From Owenia fusiformis (Eukaryota; Annelida; Polychaeta; Sabellida; Oweniidae): a stretch of 64,000 nt of DNA. The notes beneath the pieces are model-generated. The model searched no databases and was not told the DNA's origin. It worked only from the letters and a program-made list of their open reading frames with translations. The stretch is taken from the NCBI GenBank assembly GCA_903813345.2, contig CAIIXF020000003.1, positions 118,730 through 182,729 of the forward strand, written 5' to 3'. Positions 55,195-64,000 of the stretch are shown piece after piece (the first letter of the stretch is position 1; each line of letters begins with the position of its first letter). Both the position numbers and the translations under genes were made by a program.

Positions 55195-56403
55195 TACAGT
55201 AAAACCTGTCTAATCCGAACACCCACGGGACCAGCCAAAAGCGTTCAAATTGGCAGGTGTTCAAATTTCGAGGATTTTGTTGGTCGGGGGGGGGGGGATT
55301 TTCATTGTTCAGTGCACTATATTGAACACTTAATACTAAGTCAGAAAACAATACATGTTGTTGATGAGTTAATTATACAATAGGCCTATAGCCTATATGC
55401 TATGTTTTATTTATATTTTGAACAATTTCATCATTTTAGTAAAAATAACTCTTATATTTTGGCAAAAACTTTGTAATACACTGTAAAAGTATATGATAGT
55501 CTCGTACAAAATCTTATGCTTATCAAATGGCTTATCCCATATTATGGTTATATAGCACTGCTTTACTTTTGCTTGAAAAAGTCCTTCATTGTTGTTTGTT
55601 TCTTGGCACTTTTAGCATTAGCAATATTTGAGTAGATATCCTCTTCAAGTAAAAATAATTTTCAGGATGTCAGATGTATGGGAATATTACAAAGTTGGAT
55701 TTTTTCTCCTTCTCGTGATATAATCGTGGCTGCAAATGGCGTCTGTGTTGTCTTTTTGATTATAAAAAATTTACTGATTGAATCTTAGCTATCATAACAG
55801 ACCCATGGGATATAAAACAGTTAAGACCTCTTCATAATCCAAATCAAAAACATCCAGTTAATTTACAATAAGGATAAACCAATTATCTCCCAGACTCTCA
55901 CCTTTCTCTTAATCCAAATCAAAAACATCCAGGTAATTTCCAATAATGATAAATCAATTATCTTCTTGATTCACACCTTTCTCTTAATCCCAAAATAAAA
56001 CATTCGGTTCGATAAACCAATTAACTCCTGTATTCACACCTTTCCACAACATCCTGTTGTTTTCCACAAATTAGGGATGTCACTGAGACTAAATAAGTTA
56101 ATTAGGACAATTGGTTCTTTGATTGCATTTGTATATATGTAAAGATAAATAACAACTGTAACATTGACTCAATATGTGGCTTTAATTGAAATGTCCAGAC
56201 ATTTGATTTCTGATAAAAATGTTCAGATTAGACAGGTCACTTTTTCAAATCTGGTTGTTCACTGTTCAAATTAGGAGGTGTTCAGATTTCAAGGTTTTTT
56301 TAACATGGGAGTCAATGGGAGGAAAAATGGGACCGAGAAAAAAGTGTTCAAATTGGAAGGTGTTGGGATTAGCCAGGTGTTCAGATATACAGGTTTTACT
56401 GTA
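55195..56403. mobile_element. 1.2-kb pogo/Tigger-type non-autonomous element
   Basis: CAGTAAAACCTGTCTAATCC at 55197 and the inverted TACAGGTTTTACTG ending at 56401 are flanked by TA on both sides. Subterminal GGTGTTCAAAT/ATTTGAACACC-like repeats recur at each end (GGCAGGTGTTCAAATTTCGA; TGTTCAAATTGGAAGGTGTT). No transposase ORF is inside; a triplicated CTCACACCTTTCTCTTAATC-like block lies at 55895-56050. TA target sites and this terminus fit pogo/Tigger elements, for which the fragment at 17743 is the only enzyme seen here. Confidence 0.85.
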
Positions 56404-56609
56404 TAGCCTCATTGCTTGCAAAGGTACATATGATAGAGCCTGAGTGTTAAGTGGCATACCATCAAAAAGTTGAACACCGACACAAGATAAAAAGTTCCCA
56501 TACCTATTGAAGACCATGCTTATGGTACATGTGTAAGTGGAACACCTAAGTGAAACACCTTTTGTAATATTATTGTATATAAGTAGGTACAGCTTAACTT
56601 TGTTCCAGA

Positions 56610-57037
56610 TTATTTTCAGGTATAGGGAACTTTTGAACTTTGGAAGTGAGGATGTTGACCTGGTTGAACAAGAGTTCCTGAGCTACCAAATCCATCCTGA
56701 TAGAATCATGAGCCCATCACAAAATGCTGCATATGTGTGGCGTGAACTGTCTGCTATATTCCCAATGCTTTTCAAGGTGGCAAATATTGTACTTGTTTTG
56801 CCACACAGTAATGCCTTTGCTGAAAGACTTTTCAGTGTAATTGCAAAAATAAAAACTGTGAACAGGAAATCTATGGATGTAGACAGCACGGTTGAGTCCT
56901 TAGTGATTACAAAATTGGCACTGAAAGCGCAGGAGGCCAATGCACATTCTTTTAATCTGAGTAACACCATCTTGAAGGAGGCAAAAGAAGCTACAATGAG
57001 ATACAATACAAAACAGAGACCCCACTATGAAGTATGA
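56610..57037 (+). pseudogene. hAT transposase C-terminal dimerisation domain
   Basis: After a possible acceptor TTTTCAG at 56619 the frame reads LNFGSEDVDLVEQEFLSYQI, WRELSAIFPMLFKVANIVLV, LPHSNAFAERLFSVIAKIKT and NRKSMDVDSTVESLVITKLA. LPxSNAxxERxFSxxxxIKTxxR is the diagnostic hAT dimerisation motif. The frame is intact to its own stop at 57035. The BED finger, the RNase H-like core and terminal repeats are not found, and the upstream neighbour is the pogo-type element, so this is a 3' fragment. Confidence 0.85.
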
Positions 57038-57530
57038 TGTCAAAGACTTCAAAGACCTTAAATTTTCAAGAATTCTTTAATTTAGTCAGAAGGGAAGTTA
57101 GAGGATTCATCTAGTAGAAAAGCTATGGTAAGATTGTGCAATAAATGGAAACCAAGCTATATATGCTATAAGATGAGATATCTGACATTTTACATTTATA
57201 TTGATCTGATAATGTAACTCCAATTTATGAAAAAGATAAATAAGCAGATAGTATCAAAGATATATGATGGATTAACATTCCTATTCACATATTCTTTTTG
57301 CATTATATTTGAGATTTTTCACATTATCCCCAAATCTTTTCAGTATTCTTTGCACAGAATATATTTGTTTTTTTTCTTTAATCTCTGGGAAAGAAAATGG
57401 AACAAGTCGAGGATTAGCTTATCTTGATTTTGAGGTGTTATCAAGATTTGATCAAGATAAGAAGTCGTCTACTGGTCACATTTTTATTAGAGATTATTGA
57501 ATGATAATGATCATGTTCATCTGCTTTATA
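57038..57530. other. 3' flank of hAT fragment; nothing recognised
   Basis: AT-rich; two short overlapping frames with no motif. Confidence 0.35.
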
Positions 57531-57537
57531 TCTTAGA

Positions 57538-57914
57538 ATATATAAGCACAAATGCCAAAGGGAAGGGTGACTAAAAACTTTAAAGAAACCCAACAAGAAA
57601 AGCAAACTGTAAGTGTAAATCTGTCATAAGGAAAGTAGACCCTATATCCAGAAAACCATAATCTAACGTGAAAAGAAACAATGTCTAACATCCCCCTCCC
57701 CCCTCCAATCGAGAACCAATATCACAATCCAGGACCAGAACACCAAGGGACATTTCATTCATACTGAAGTCATTACAATACATGTTGAAGAAAAATTGAA
57801 ATTGATAGCCAACACTCATAACATCAAAAATAGTAGTAGATACTAGTACTCATAAAAGATAGAGTATTCAGTCTCAAATGATGTGGGATAGATAAAATCC
57901 AGTCTTGAAGTCCA
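57538..57914. repeat. 375-bp dispersed repeat, copy 1 (pairs with 62334)
   Basis: From TATAAGCACAAATGCCAAAG to CAGTCTTGAAGTCCAT it matches 62334-62706 in direct orientation with few differences (for example an extra CCCC tract and small indels). It is non-coding and of unknown type. Confidence 0.9.
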
Positions 57915-57959
57915 TAGGCAATTCAAAGGGTCAACATCTGTTTCCAAAGCCGTCATCAT

Positions 57960-58530
57960 AATTCATAAAACACAACAATTCACAATGGTCATCAGGAGAA
58001 AGCTATGGCTATGGGAGGGGGGTATCCCATTTATTATATGTTCAAAGTGCCTGAATGTTTTTCATTTTCATTGCATTTCTCAGGTTTTGGCAGAGTCTGA
58101 TAGATGTTTTGAATACATTTGTTCCAATGGTATAATATGTTGCTGAATGACTATGTTTGCTTATTAAATATAAGTGTGGATTTACCTGCATTTACATGGA
58201 CTAAAACAGTAGACATTTATGTGTTTGCAAATTCAATGAATTGTCTTGGTGATGGTATTCATGATTGTGTACCAGGCACTTTGGCCATTAGGAGGCATTA
58301 GCAAATCTCTCAAGAAGAAGGCTCTGGATGTATACCAAACCACAATCATAGACACAATAATGATATACAAAATAGATTTACCCTCACTTTGACCCATTTC
58401 ACTTAAGGTGATTATTATATAGCACCTAGTAAGTCATTTATTTTATTTTATGGCCATTTCCGAGGAAAAGGTAGTGTCCCTTTACGTTGCTTTAAACAAT
58501 GGATACATATATCTATTTCAACCAATGATA
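57960..58530. other. No recognised gene
   Basis: Weak frames only (58119-58301). Confidence 0.35.
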
Positions 58531-58534
58531 GGTC

Positions 58535-58915
58535 GTGTTCTCTATCTTATTTGATATAAATAGAAGCAAATCATTCAGATTTGTTCAAAAACATCAAGTT
58601 AAAACTGCAACTCTAATTGTTGGTGACTCGCAAGCAAGTGGAAAGATATTGCTTGGGATGAAGAGCTGGGATGGGCACCGCATTATTGCCTGGGAACAGA
58701 GAGTTGTATATAGTAAAATGCTTGCGTACCTCTTTGTCAGATGATGGACCAGCTAGCAGTGCTGTAATTGATCACAAGGTAAATTGCAGAGTTGCTCAAC
58801 AGGACAGTGTAACTAGTAGGGCTGATGCCAAACAAACAACCTCTAATAGTGCCCTAAGAAAAACTGTTACGATAAGAGGGGGAAGCAAGCCCAACAGTAA
58901 GAAATATATCTAGAG
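58535..58915 (+). pseudogene. Possible SGNH block I fragment and basic tail
   Basis: 58590-58740 reads QVKTATLIVGDSQASGKILL: the GDS with flanking hydrophobic strand matches block I (nucleophilic Ser) of SGNH hydrolases as seen in transposon proteins. A second overlapping frame (58671-58913) reads QQDSVTSRADAKQTTSNSAL and RKTVTIRGGSKPNSKK, basic and low-complexity. Both are short; a relation to the SGNH fragment at base 1 is possible but not shown by alignment. Confidence 0.3.
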
Positions 58916-58919
58916 TATT

Positions 58920-59520
58920 ACACTGGTGACAGCGGTAGGATCATAGCTGTGTTTTAAGATTGCACCCCTTTAGTCTAAATTCTTTTAACATCAAAACTAT
59001 AAATTGGTAGTCTACAATTAAATTCACAATGGCTGAGAGATTGTTGACTTGAGTTGTATTACAAGAGATCAAGTTGCTGTTAGAAGCTGGTCTCCTGCCC
59101 TCACTAAGGAGGTATTCTCAGAAATTGGATGAGAAAACCTCCATGTAGAGGGATCAAAAATTTAGATTTACATGAGGTCCATTCTCTGAGAGATCAAAAC
59201 CTAGGAACACCAAAAAATGAAGGTTTATAAAACTCGTGAAATGATCAAACAAGTACAATGCTCAGCTTCCAACTTTTTGTGGATTTGTTAAATATTTTAT
59301 ATTTATAAATAGATGGCAGCACCAGTTAAACACAAAAATAAAATGTGCCAAAAAATTTATTTTAATTTGAAAATATAACATGTTCATAGAACAGTAATGA
59401 GCAAGAAAGGACTGTAGACCAATGAAGAAATATATAGAGACAATTCAGGGCTAAAATACATCCATTAACTTTCTTACATGTCCAAGGAGTAAGCAGATAA
59501 ATTCTTGGAAATTTCAGTGG
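58920..59520. other. No recognised gene
   Basis: AT-rich sequence without motifs. Confidence 0.35.
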
Positions 59521-59540
59521 TCAGTTGAAATGCTCTTCAA

Positions 59541-59824
59541 CGACGGAAGATGAGACCAACTACAAAATACCAACCAAAAGAACAAAAAGGCCGGTTTGTG
59601 AACGCACACGAGGGCCAAGTGGAAGAGTGATTTAACTCATACCAAAAGCGAAACAGCGGCAGCCGGAACAACAGGTCCCAACAACAAATTGAACAACAGC
59701 AGCCAGGGATGTTCCGCATCAAAAATGATGTCTGTCTTCTGAGAGACTACACACTTGATGAATTTAAGAGAATAGCCAAATTAAATATGTCTTTTGTCAT
59801 TTATGGAGGGAGAGCTAACTTTTA
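59541..59824 (+). pseudogene. Unnamed Gln-rich fragment, related to 11000-11090
   Basis: One frame reads RRKMRPTTKYQPKEQKGRF, a stop, FNSYQKRNSGSRNNRSQQQ, then IEQQQPGMFRIKNDVCLLRD and YTLDEFKRIAKLN. The last part matches the fragment near 11000. A second frame over the first 100 bases (IPTKRTKRPVCERTRGPSGR) is also open, so the correct frame there is uncertain. The repeat in two places suggests a mobile source; the family is unknown. Confidence 0.35.
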
Positions 59825-59829
59825 AAATG

Positions 59830-61560
59830 ACCTAAGAACAGATTCTCTGGCTAGTTAATCATATTAATATTTCCCTATTATGTGAGTGTATATTTTGGTG
59901 CAAAATATATTTGGCAGTAAAAGTGATTGGGTTGGTGCTTTTCTAAGTTTTTATTATGTGACCAAATATATGTATTCAAATGTATTTAAATGTGGCTATT
60001 AAAGTTTTAATACACAGCCACTACTTGTATTTGTATTTTGAAATGATTAATTTTAATGAATAAAACTGAATAAAAAAAAAATATATGACAATGATAAATG
60101 TATAATATAATGGTTATAGACAATTAAGAGGGACCATAATGGGCACATCGTGCTGATTTCCTGCATGTATTAAGCTCTTGTGATGGTGTATCATATGAAA
60201 TCTGATTTTTAAATAATAAATAGAGAAATGATAGATCCGATTAATTATCTTTTACAGTATCTGTTGTCCCATGTCATGTTTTCATCGGTAAAAGTAAAGG
60301 CTTTATTTTGATGGTAGAACATTTTTAACTATATGATGAGTAGAAAAACACTTTGATTAATTGTTGTACCAAAGGAATTTAATCTATGTGCTTTATTACA
60401 CATACAGTTTACGAAGATCGAATTGAAGCGACGATTATTTCCGCCATTTGTGACAATGGTATCTGACTTTACCATTGTCAGGCTATTTTTATAAAAAAAA
60501 TATGTGGATTGATGAATGTTTAAAGCAGTGACGGAAGGTTGTTTCTTTGTAAAAGGACTAGATAGGATTTTTCGGGTTTGTTTGAAATCTCTTTTTTGTT
60601 TATATGCTATTCATTTATAAAAATAAAAATGATGTGTGTGTCTTTCAGATGTCCCTGCTCACAAACAGAGAGGCTTAGAGCCTGTCCATCAGTGTGAAAT
60701 AAAAATGGATGATTCTAAAAATATCAAATACAGTACCTTACACCCCTGTATGTACCAATGCATGTACATGCCTTCGTAAATAGTACTTGTCTGGGAAGGA
60801 TCATTATTTTTTCATGAGTCTAACTTAGTGACTATTGTTTGCTAGAAGTTTGTTATTTAATCGGCAAATTGCTGGCAGATATAGGCATGAGTATTGGTTA
60901 CCAAGAAGGTTATTATTAGAATATAATCATCCAATATTTTGAACTAGAATACGAAAAAGTCTCTTTTATGGACTGTCACAGATCCTTAGACTTATTGTTT
61001 AGGTTATTACAAGAGGATTGAATGAACCTATCTGCAAATGACTGACAGACAATGAATTGCTTAATCCGGGAGAAAATAACCTTTGCTGGTTTAATAGCAC
61101 AATACAAGTTTTGAAATATTTCCCAGGTAAGAGTTCTGAATTACAAAATTTTAAACAATACAACAGTATTATACTGTATTTCAGTTTACCTCTTAATCAA
61201 CATTAGATCACTATTTTAAATTATTTAAATCTAATTACCATTTAAAGACCTTTTAGGCCATAACCTGATATTTACAATATTCACATCAATATGTTTCCTT
61301 GAGTTCTAGCTTTGAAAAATATTTCAATTTGAAAAATCCAACGCGTTATGTGGATTGCTTTCAAATTAATTCTCACAAGGAAAATGATAGTACATTGGGT
61401 GTATAACCAAGAATGTAAATGATTAAAGATCAACCAAATAGAAGAGGAAGGAAGATCATGGATTTTGTTTTGACAGATATGAACAGGAAAAATTAATGCA
61501 ACTATAATAACTATAGGATAACCTATCCAGGAAGGCCATAGACCATTCAAATGTTGTGGT
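59830..61560. other. No recognised gene; 11-bp hairpin at 60451-60480
   Basis: TGACAATGGTA (60451-60461) and TACCATTGTCA (60470-60480) form a perfect stem with an 8-nt loop, preceded by TTTCCGCCATTTG. The other frames, including minus 61281-61550, lack support. Confidence 0.4.
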
Positions 61561-61650
61561 AAGGAGTGTTTTTATATAGCCAATACACTGAAGTAGCCCC
61601 TGCCTGTATAATCAGCAACAAGAAGGAAAATTGCAATCATTTCTTTCAAG

Positions 61651-61895
61651 TCCAGGGCTGTATGGCCATTCTGAAGTGTCCATGGTGTGACTACATTGTA
61701 AGGACACAGTCGCCATATCAGCTGCACTTTGAGAGGGTACAGGCTGATACAAACCTCTGGCAGCCTGTCATTCTGCCTAAGTTGACAGCATTTTACAACA
61801 TTTGTCTTCTCCCTGAGTTGGCTTGTTCAAGAGAGGGAAAATACCCTGGAATCCGAGATGCACCCAAATGGCTGGATGCCGGTAAAGCAACATAA
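61651..61895 (+). pseudogene. YqaJ-type nuclease C-terminal fragment
   Basis: After a possible acceptor TCAAGTCCAG the frame reads MAILKCPWCDYIVRTQSPYQ, LHFERVQADTNLWQPVILPK and LTAFYNICLLPELACSR. CDxxVxTxxxxHxERVxxDxxxWxxxxLPKLxxFYxxxLLPEL is the usual end of YqaJ viral-recombinase-like nucleases in invertebrate SWIM-YqaJ proteins. The catalytic Asp/Glu/Gln-x-Lys motifs lie upstream and are not found. The frame runs directly into a mariner relic at 61899. Confidence 0.65.
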
Positions 61896-61898
61896 TAG

Positions 61899-62088
61899 CA
61901 TCCACCATATTCAACCAACCTTACACCAAATGATTTCTACTTCTTTGCTGAATCAAAGTAGGACTTCAGAGGACATGCATTTGAGAATACTCATGCCATA
62001 TGTTAAACTGACTTCAGAGATGAGTCAAGAAGAATTTTATGAAGTCTTTGAAGAATTGGTCAGGAGGCAGAGTTTGAACTTACATTAG
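61899..62088 (+). pseudogene. Mariner transposase C-terminal relic
   Basis: Frame 3 reads HPPYSTNLTPNDFYFFAESK, a stop, DFRGHAFENTHAIC; frame 1 ends EEFYEVFEELVRRQSLNLH. HPPYSPDLxPxDFxxF and the C-terminal LxxRxxxCI pattern identify a mariner-family enzyme. Compared with the 5261 copy it is more decayed (SPDL to STNL). At least one stop and one frameshift are present. Confidence 0.7.
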
Positions 62089-62333
62089 GAAAAGAAACAG
62101 ACACCTGTGAGTGAGACACTCATATATCTACGTGTGATATCACGATTTCCTTCACACCATATTGAGCAAAATGGCAACTTGAACAAATATCAAATAATAA
62201 GGAGAGAAGTGTTATGGCAATCAACATTGCACAGGGCACTATGGCAGGATGAGTGTTTGTTCCAGTGAGATACATGTAGGTTCAATTTTTGTAATTTATT
62301 CATGTTCAATTTGTTATAGCCTCTAGATTATGC

Positions 62334-62706
62334 ATATATAAGCACAAATGCCAAAGGGATGGGTGACTAAAAACTTTAAAGAAACCCAACAAGAAAAGTA
62401 AACTGTAAGTGTAAATCTGTCATAAGAATAGTAGACCCTATATATCCCAAAAACCATGATCTAACGTGAAAAGAAACAATGTCTAACATCCCCCCTCCAA
62501 TTGAGAACCAATATCAAAATCCAGGACCAGAACACCATGGGACATTTCATTCATACTGAAGTCATTACAATACATGTTGAAAAAAATTGAAAAAAATAAT
62601 AGCCAATACTCATAACATCAAAATAGTTGTAGATACTAGTACTCATAAAAGATACAGTATTCAGTCTCAAATGATGTGGGATAGATAAAATCCAGTCTCG
62701 AAGTCC
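62334..62706. repeat. 375-bp dispersed repeat, copy 2
   Basis: Direct copy of 57538-57914, starting TATATAAGCACAAATGCC and ending GTCTCGAAGTCCATTC. Confidence 0.9.
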
Positions 62707-62822
62707 ATTCTTTCAGTATATGGATATTTGGAAGCATTGAGTTTACCAATGAAGAGAGTAAGGTGGATATAATTGAGATCATTAAGAAAGTCAATTTGTA
62801 ACATGGCACGACAACATCATAC

Positions 62823-64000
62823 TGGACCCACATACTGGACCCAAGATTTGTGAGTCTCACTTAATAAATGTAAATGGGGAACTGAAGTATGACACTTTTG
62901 CCATGAAACCATTCAATATTGCAAAAGATGGAATCAAAGTTCTTTCTCGAAACAGGGCAGCCCGGTCATTGATGAGATATGTGATGACTTGTGAGTATTG
63001 TACCACAGTTACTCACCTGTGAATAAGCATCACAGTTATCTATGGCTGGCCAGCTGGACCAATGTATTGTCATACTTTTAACGCCGTAAAATCTAAACAA
63101 TCATTTCAAACAAGTGATATTTCAAAATGGTGCGGCAAAGTGAAAATAGACTGATATTTATGCAGCAAATTGAGCGGCAAATAGGCGACATATGTCGACA
63201 ATGAAGGACTCCTCCTGTAGGAATAAGAAATAAAGAATCAATTTTGAGGAGATAGGCAACTTTGCACTGATTTTTGCATATTTTTGGTTTGTGGTTTTCC
63301 TTTTTTAATTTGCCTATTTTTAATCTAAGGCTAATCTGTAAATGAAGGTGTGAAAACTTAAAAAAATGCCAACAGTGGCAGTTTTATACCACATATGTCT
63401 AAGGAAAGTGTTGACAATTATTTGCTACAATTTGAGAAATCCTCATTTGTGTCAGCCCAGAAACTGTATGATGACAGATATTTGCAGTATATCCGCAGCA
63501 CAACATGGGAAGGACTGACGTTTGTCAAAGCTTGTGTCAATGCAAGTATGAAGAAGCAACTCAGATTATCATGTTGACATGTCCATTGATAAACATGGTG
63601 TAGTACAGGAAGCACAGTCGGCATGGGACCAGATTGCCATTACAAACACGTATCCATAGTTTTATTTGCAACCATAGACTTTTCTTCAATCATTCCACCC
63701 AACACTAAACACCATGGTTCACCAGTCAAGGCTGAGAATTTGAAAATGGCTGGAGAAGATTTGACTTTGAAAGGTCAAAGGGGATTGTTTTTAACTGGAA
63801 GGTGCATCAACAAATTTATGTAGAATAAGATGCCAACGGTAATTTGGTTAGGAGAAGGAATCTTTTTGTAGATGATGTCGGTCAGAATAATGAGACTGAT
63901 GATTCTAGCCTTGGTGTTGAGGCATTTCCTATGGAAGATGAAGATGTCCCAAGCTGTGAATCACCAACTACATCTCTGTTTTAAAGACTGACCTCTTAAG
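62823..64000 (+). pseudogene. SWIM-gene unit, copy C (runs off window)
   Basis: Matches 39610-40805 nearly base for base, with a 23-bp net deletion (mostly near 63270) and small indels. It carries the same ICESHLINVNGEL piece, the MSKESVDNYLLQFEKSSFV exon (63395 on), a frameshift at CTCAGATTATC (63560) and SCESPTTSLF before the stop. The SWIM CxC reads QSAWDQIAI, broken as in copy B, so B and C share an ancestor younger than copy A. The end of the unit lies at or beyond base 64000. Confidence 0.75.

Noticed and set aside
1-64000. CRISPR arrays, bacterial operons, rRNA or tRNA genes
   Set aside because: No regularly spaced direct repeats of CRISPR type, no cloverleaf with both A and B boxes, and no rRNA-like conserved stretches were recognised.

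Overview
The window is a stretch of AT-rich eukaryotic nuclear DNA, most likely from a marine invertebrate. Evidence: GT-AG introns with strong GTAAGT donors, AATAAA signals, no operons or bacterial ribosome sites, many short interrupted reading frames, and a very diverse load of animal transposon families (DIRS-like, Ty3-type, P/THAP9-like, mariner, pogo/Tigger, hAT, Merlin/IS1595-like, MULE-like). It also has many SWIM zinc-finger and YqaJ-nuclease fragments of the sort seen in multi-copy molluscan, cnidarian, amphioxus and hemichordate loci. The species cannot be fixed from sequence alone. A 500-base N gap (35001-35500) shows this is a draft assembly.

Layout: 1-1.25 kb holds degraded SGNH-hydrolase and OTU-protease fragments. 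2.3-6.7 kb holds a 162-bp tandem repeat, a Merlin-like relic, a small three-exon acidic gene model, a mariner relic and a protein-kinase pseudogene. 9.9-17.9 kb is dense in transposon remains: a repeat shared with 37 kb, DIRS-like, MULE-like, an EEP nuclease with a hexapeptide-repeat exon, SWIM, SANT and pogo-type DDE. 18-21.8 kb is a tandem array of about 450-bp exon-like units split by two inverted-repeat elements. 21.8-26.5 kb has a CGATGCATCG repeat family, a 1.5-kb fold-back element carrying a broken DDE transposase, and an exact-looking 203-bp tandem duplication. 29-34 kb has MITEs, a 23-G run, and the best host-gene candidate of the window: CCAAT/TATA/Inr promoter, 5' UTR exons and three coding exons in phase (31.5-33.9 kb). 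34.5-46.3 kb contains duplicated intron-containing SWIM-gene pieces, a Ty3-type integrase end, P-element-like fragments, and a very small coiled-coil ORF with a TATA/CCAAT promoter and a histone-mRNA-like 3' stem-loop (43.27-43.64 kb). 47-57 kb has P-like, MULE-like, unnamed-family and hAT fragments plus a complete pogo-type non-autonomous element. 57.5-64 kb has duplicated repeats, a YqaJ fragment abutting a mariner relic, and a second copy of the SWIM unit running off the end of the window.

How the parts relate: most coding signal is transposon or multi-copy-gene debris and forms no working pathway here. The SWIM/YqaJ pieces keep their introns in every copy, so they spread by DNA-level duplication and not by retroposition. 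Three loci look like live small genes or recent derivatives: 4129-4988, 31501-33886 and 43276-43637. Several breaks sit in homopolymers and could be assembly errors rather than real mutations.
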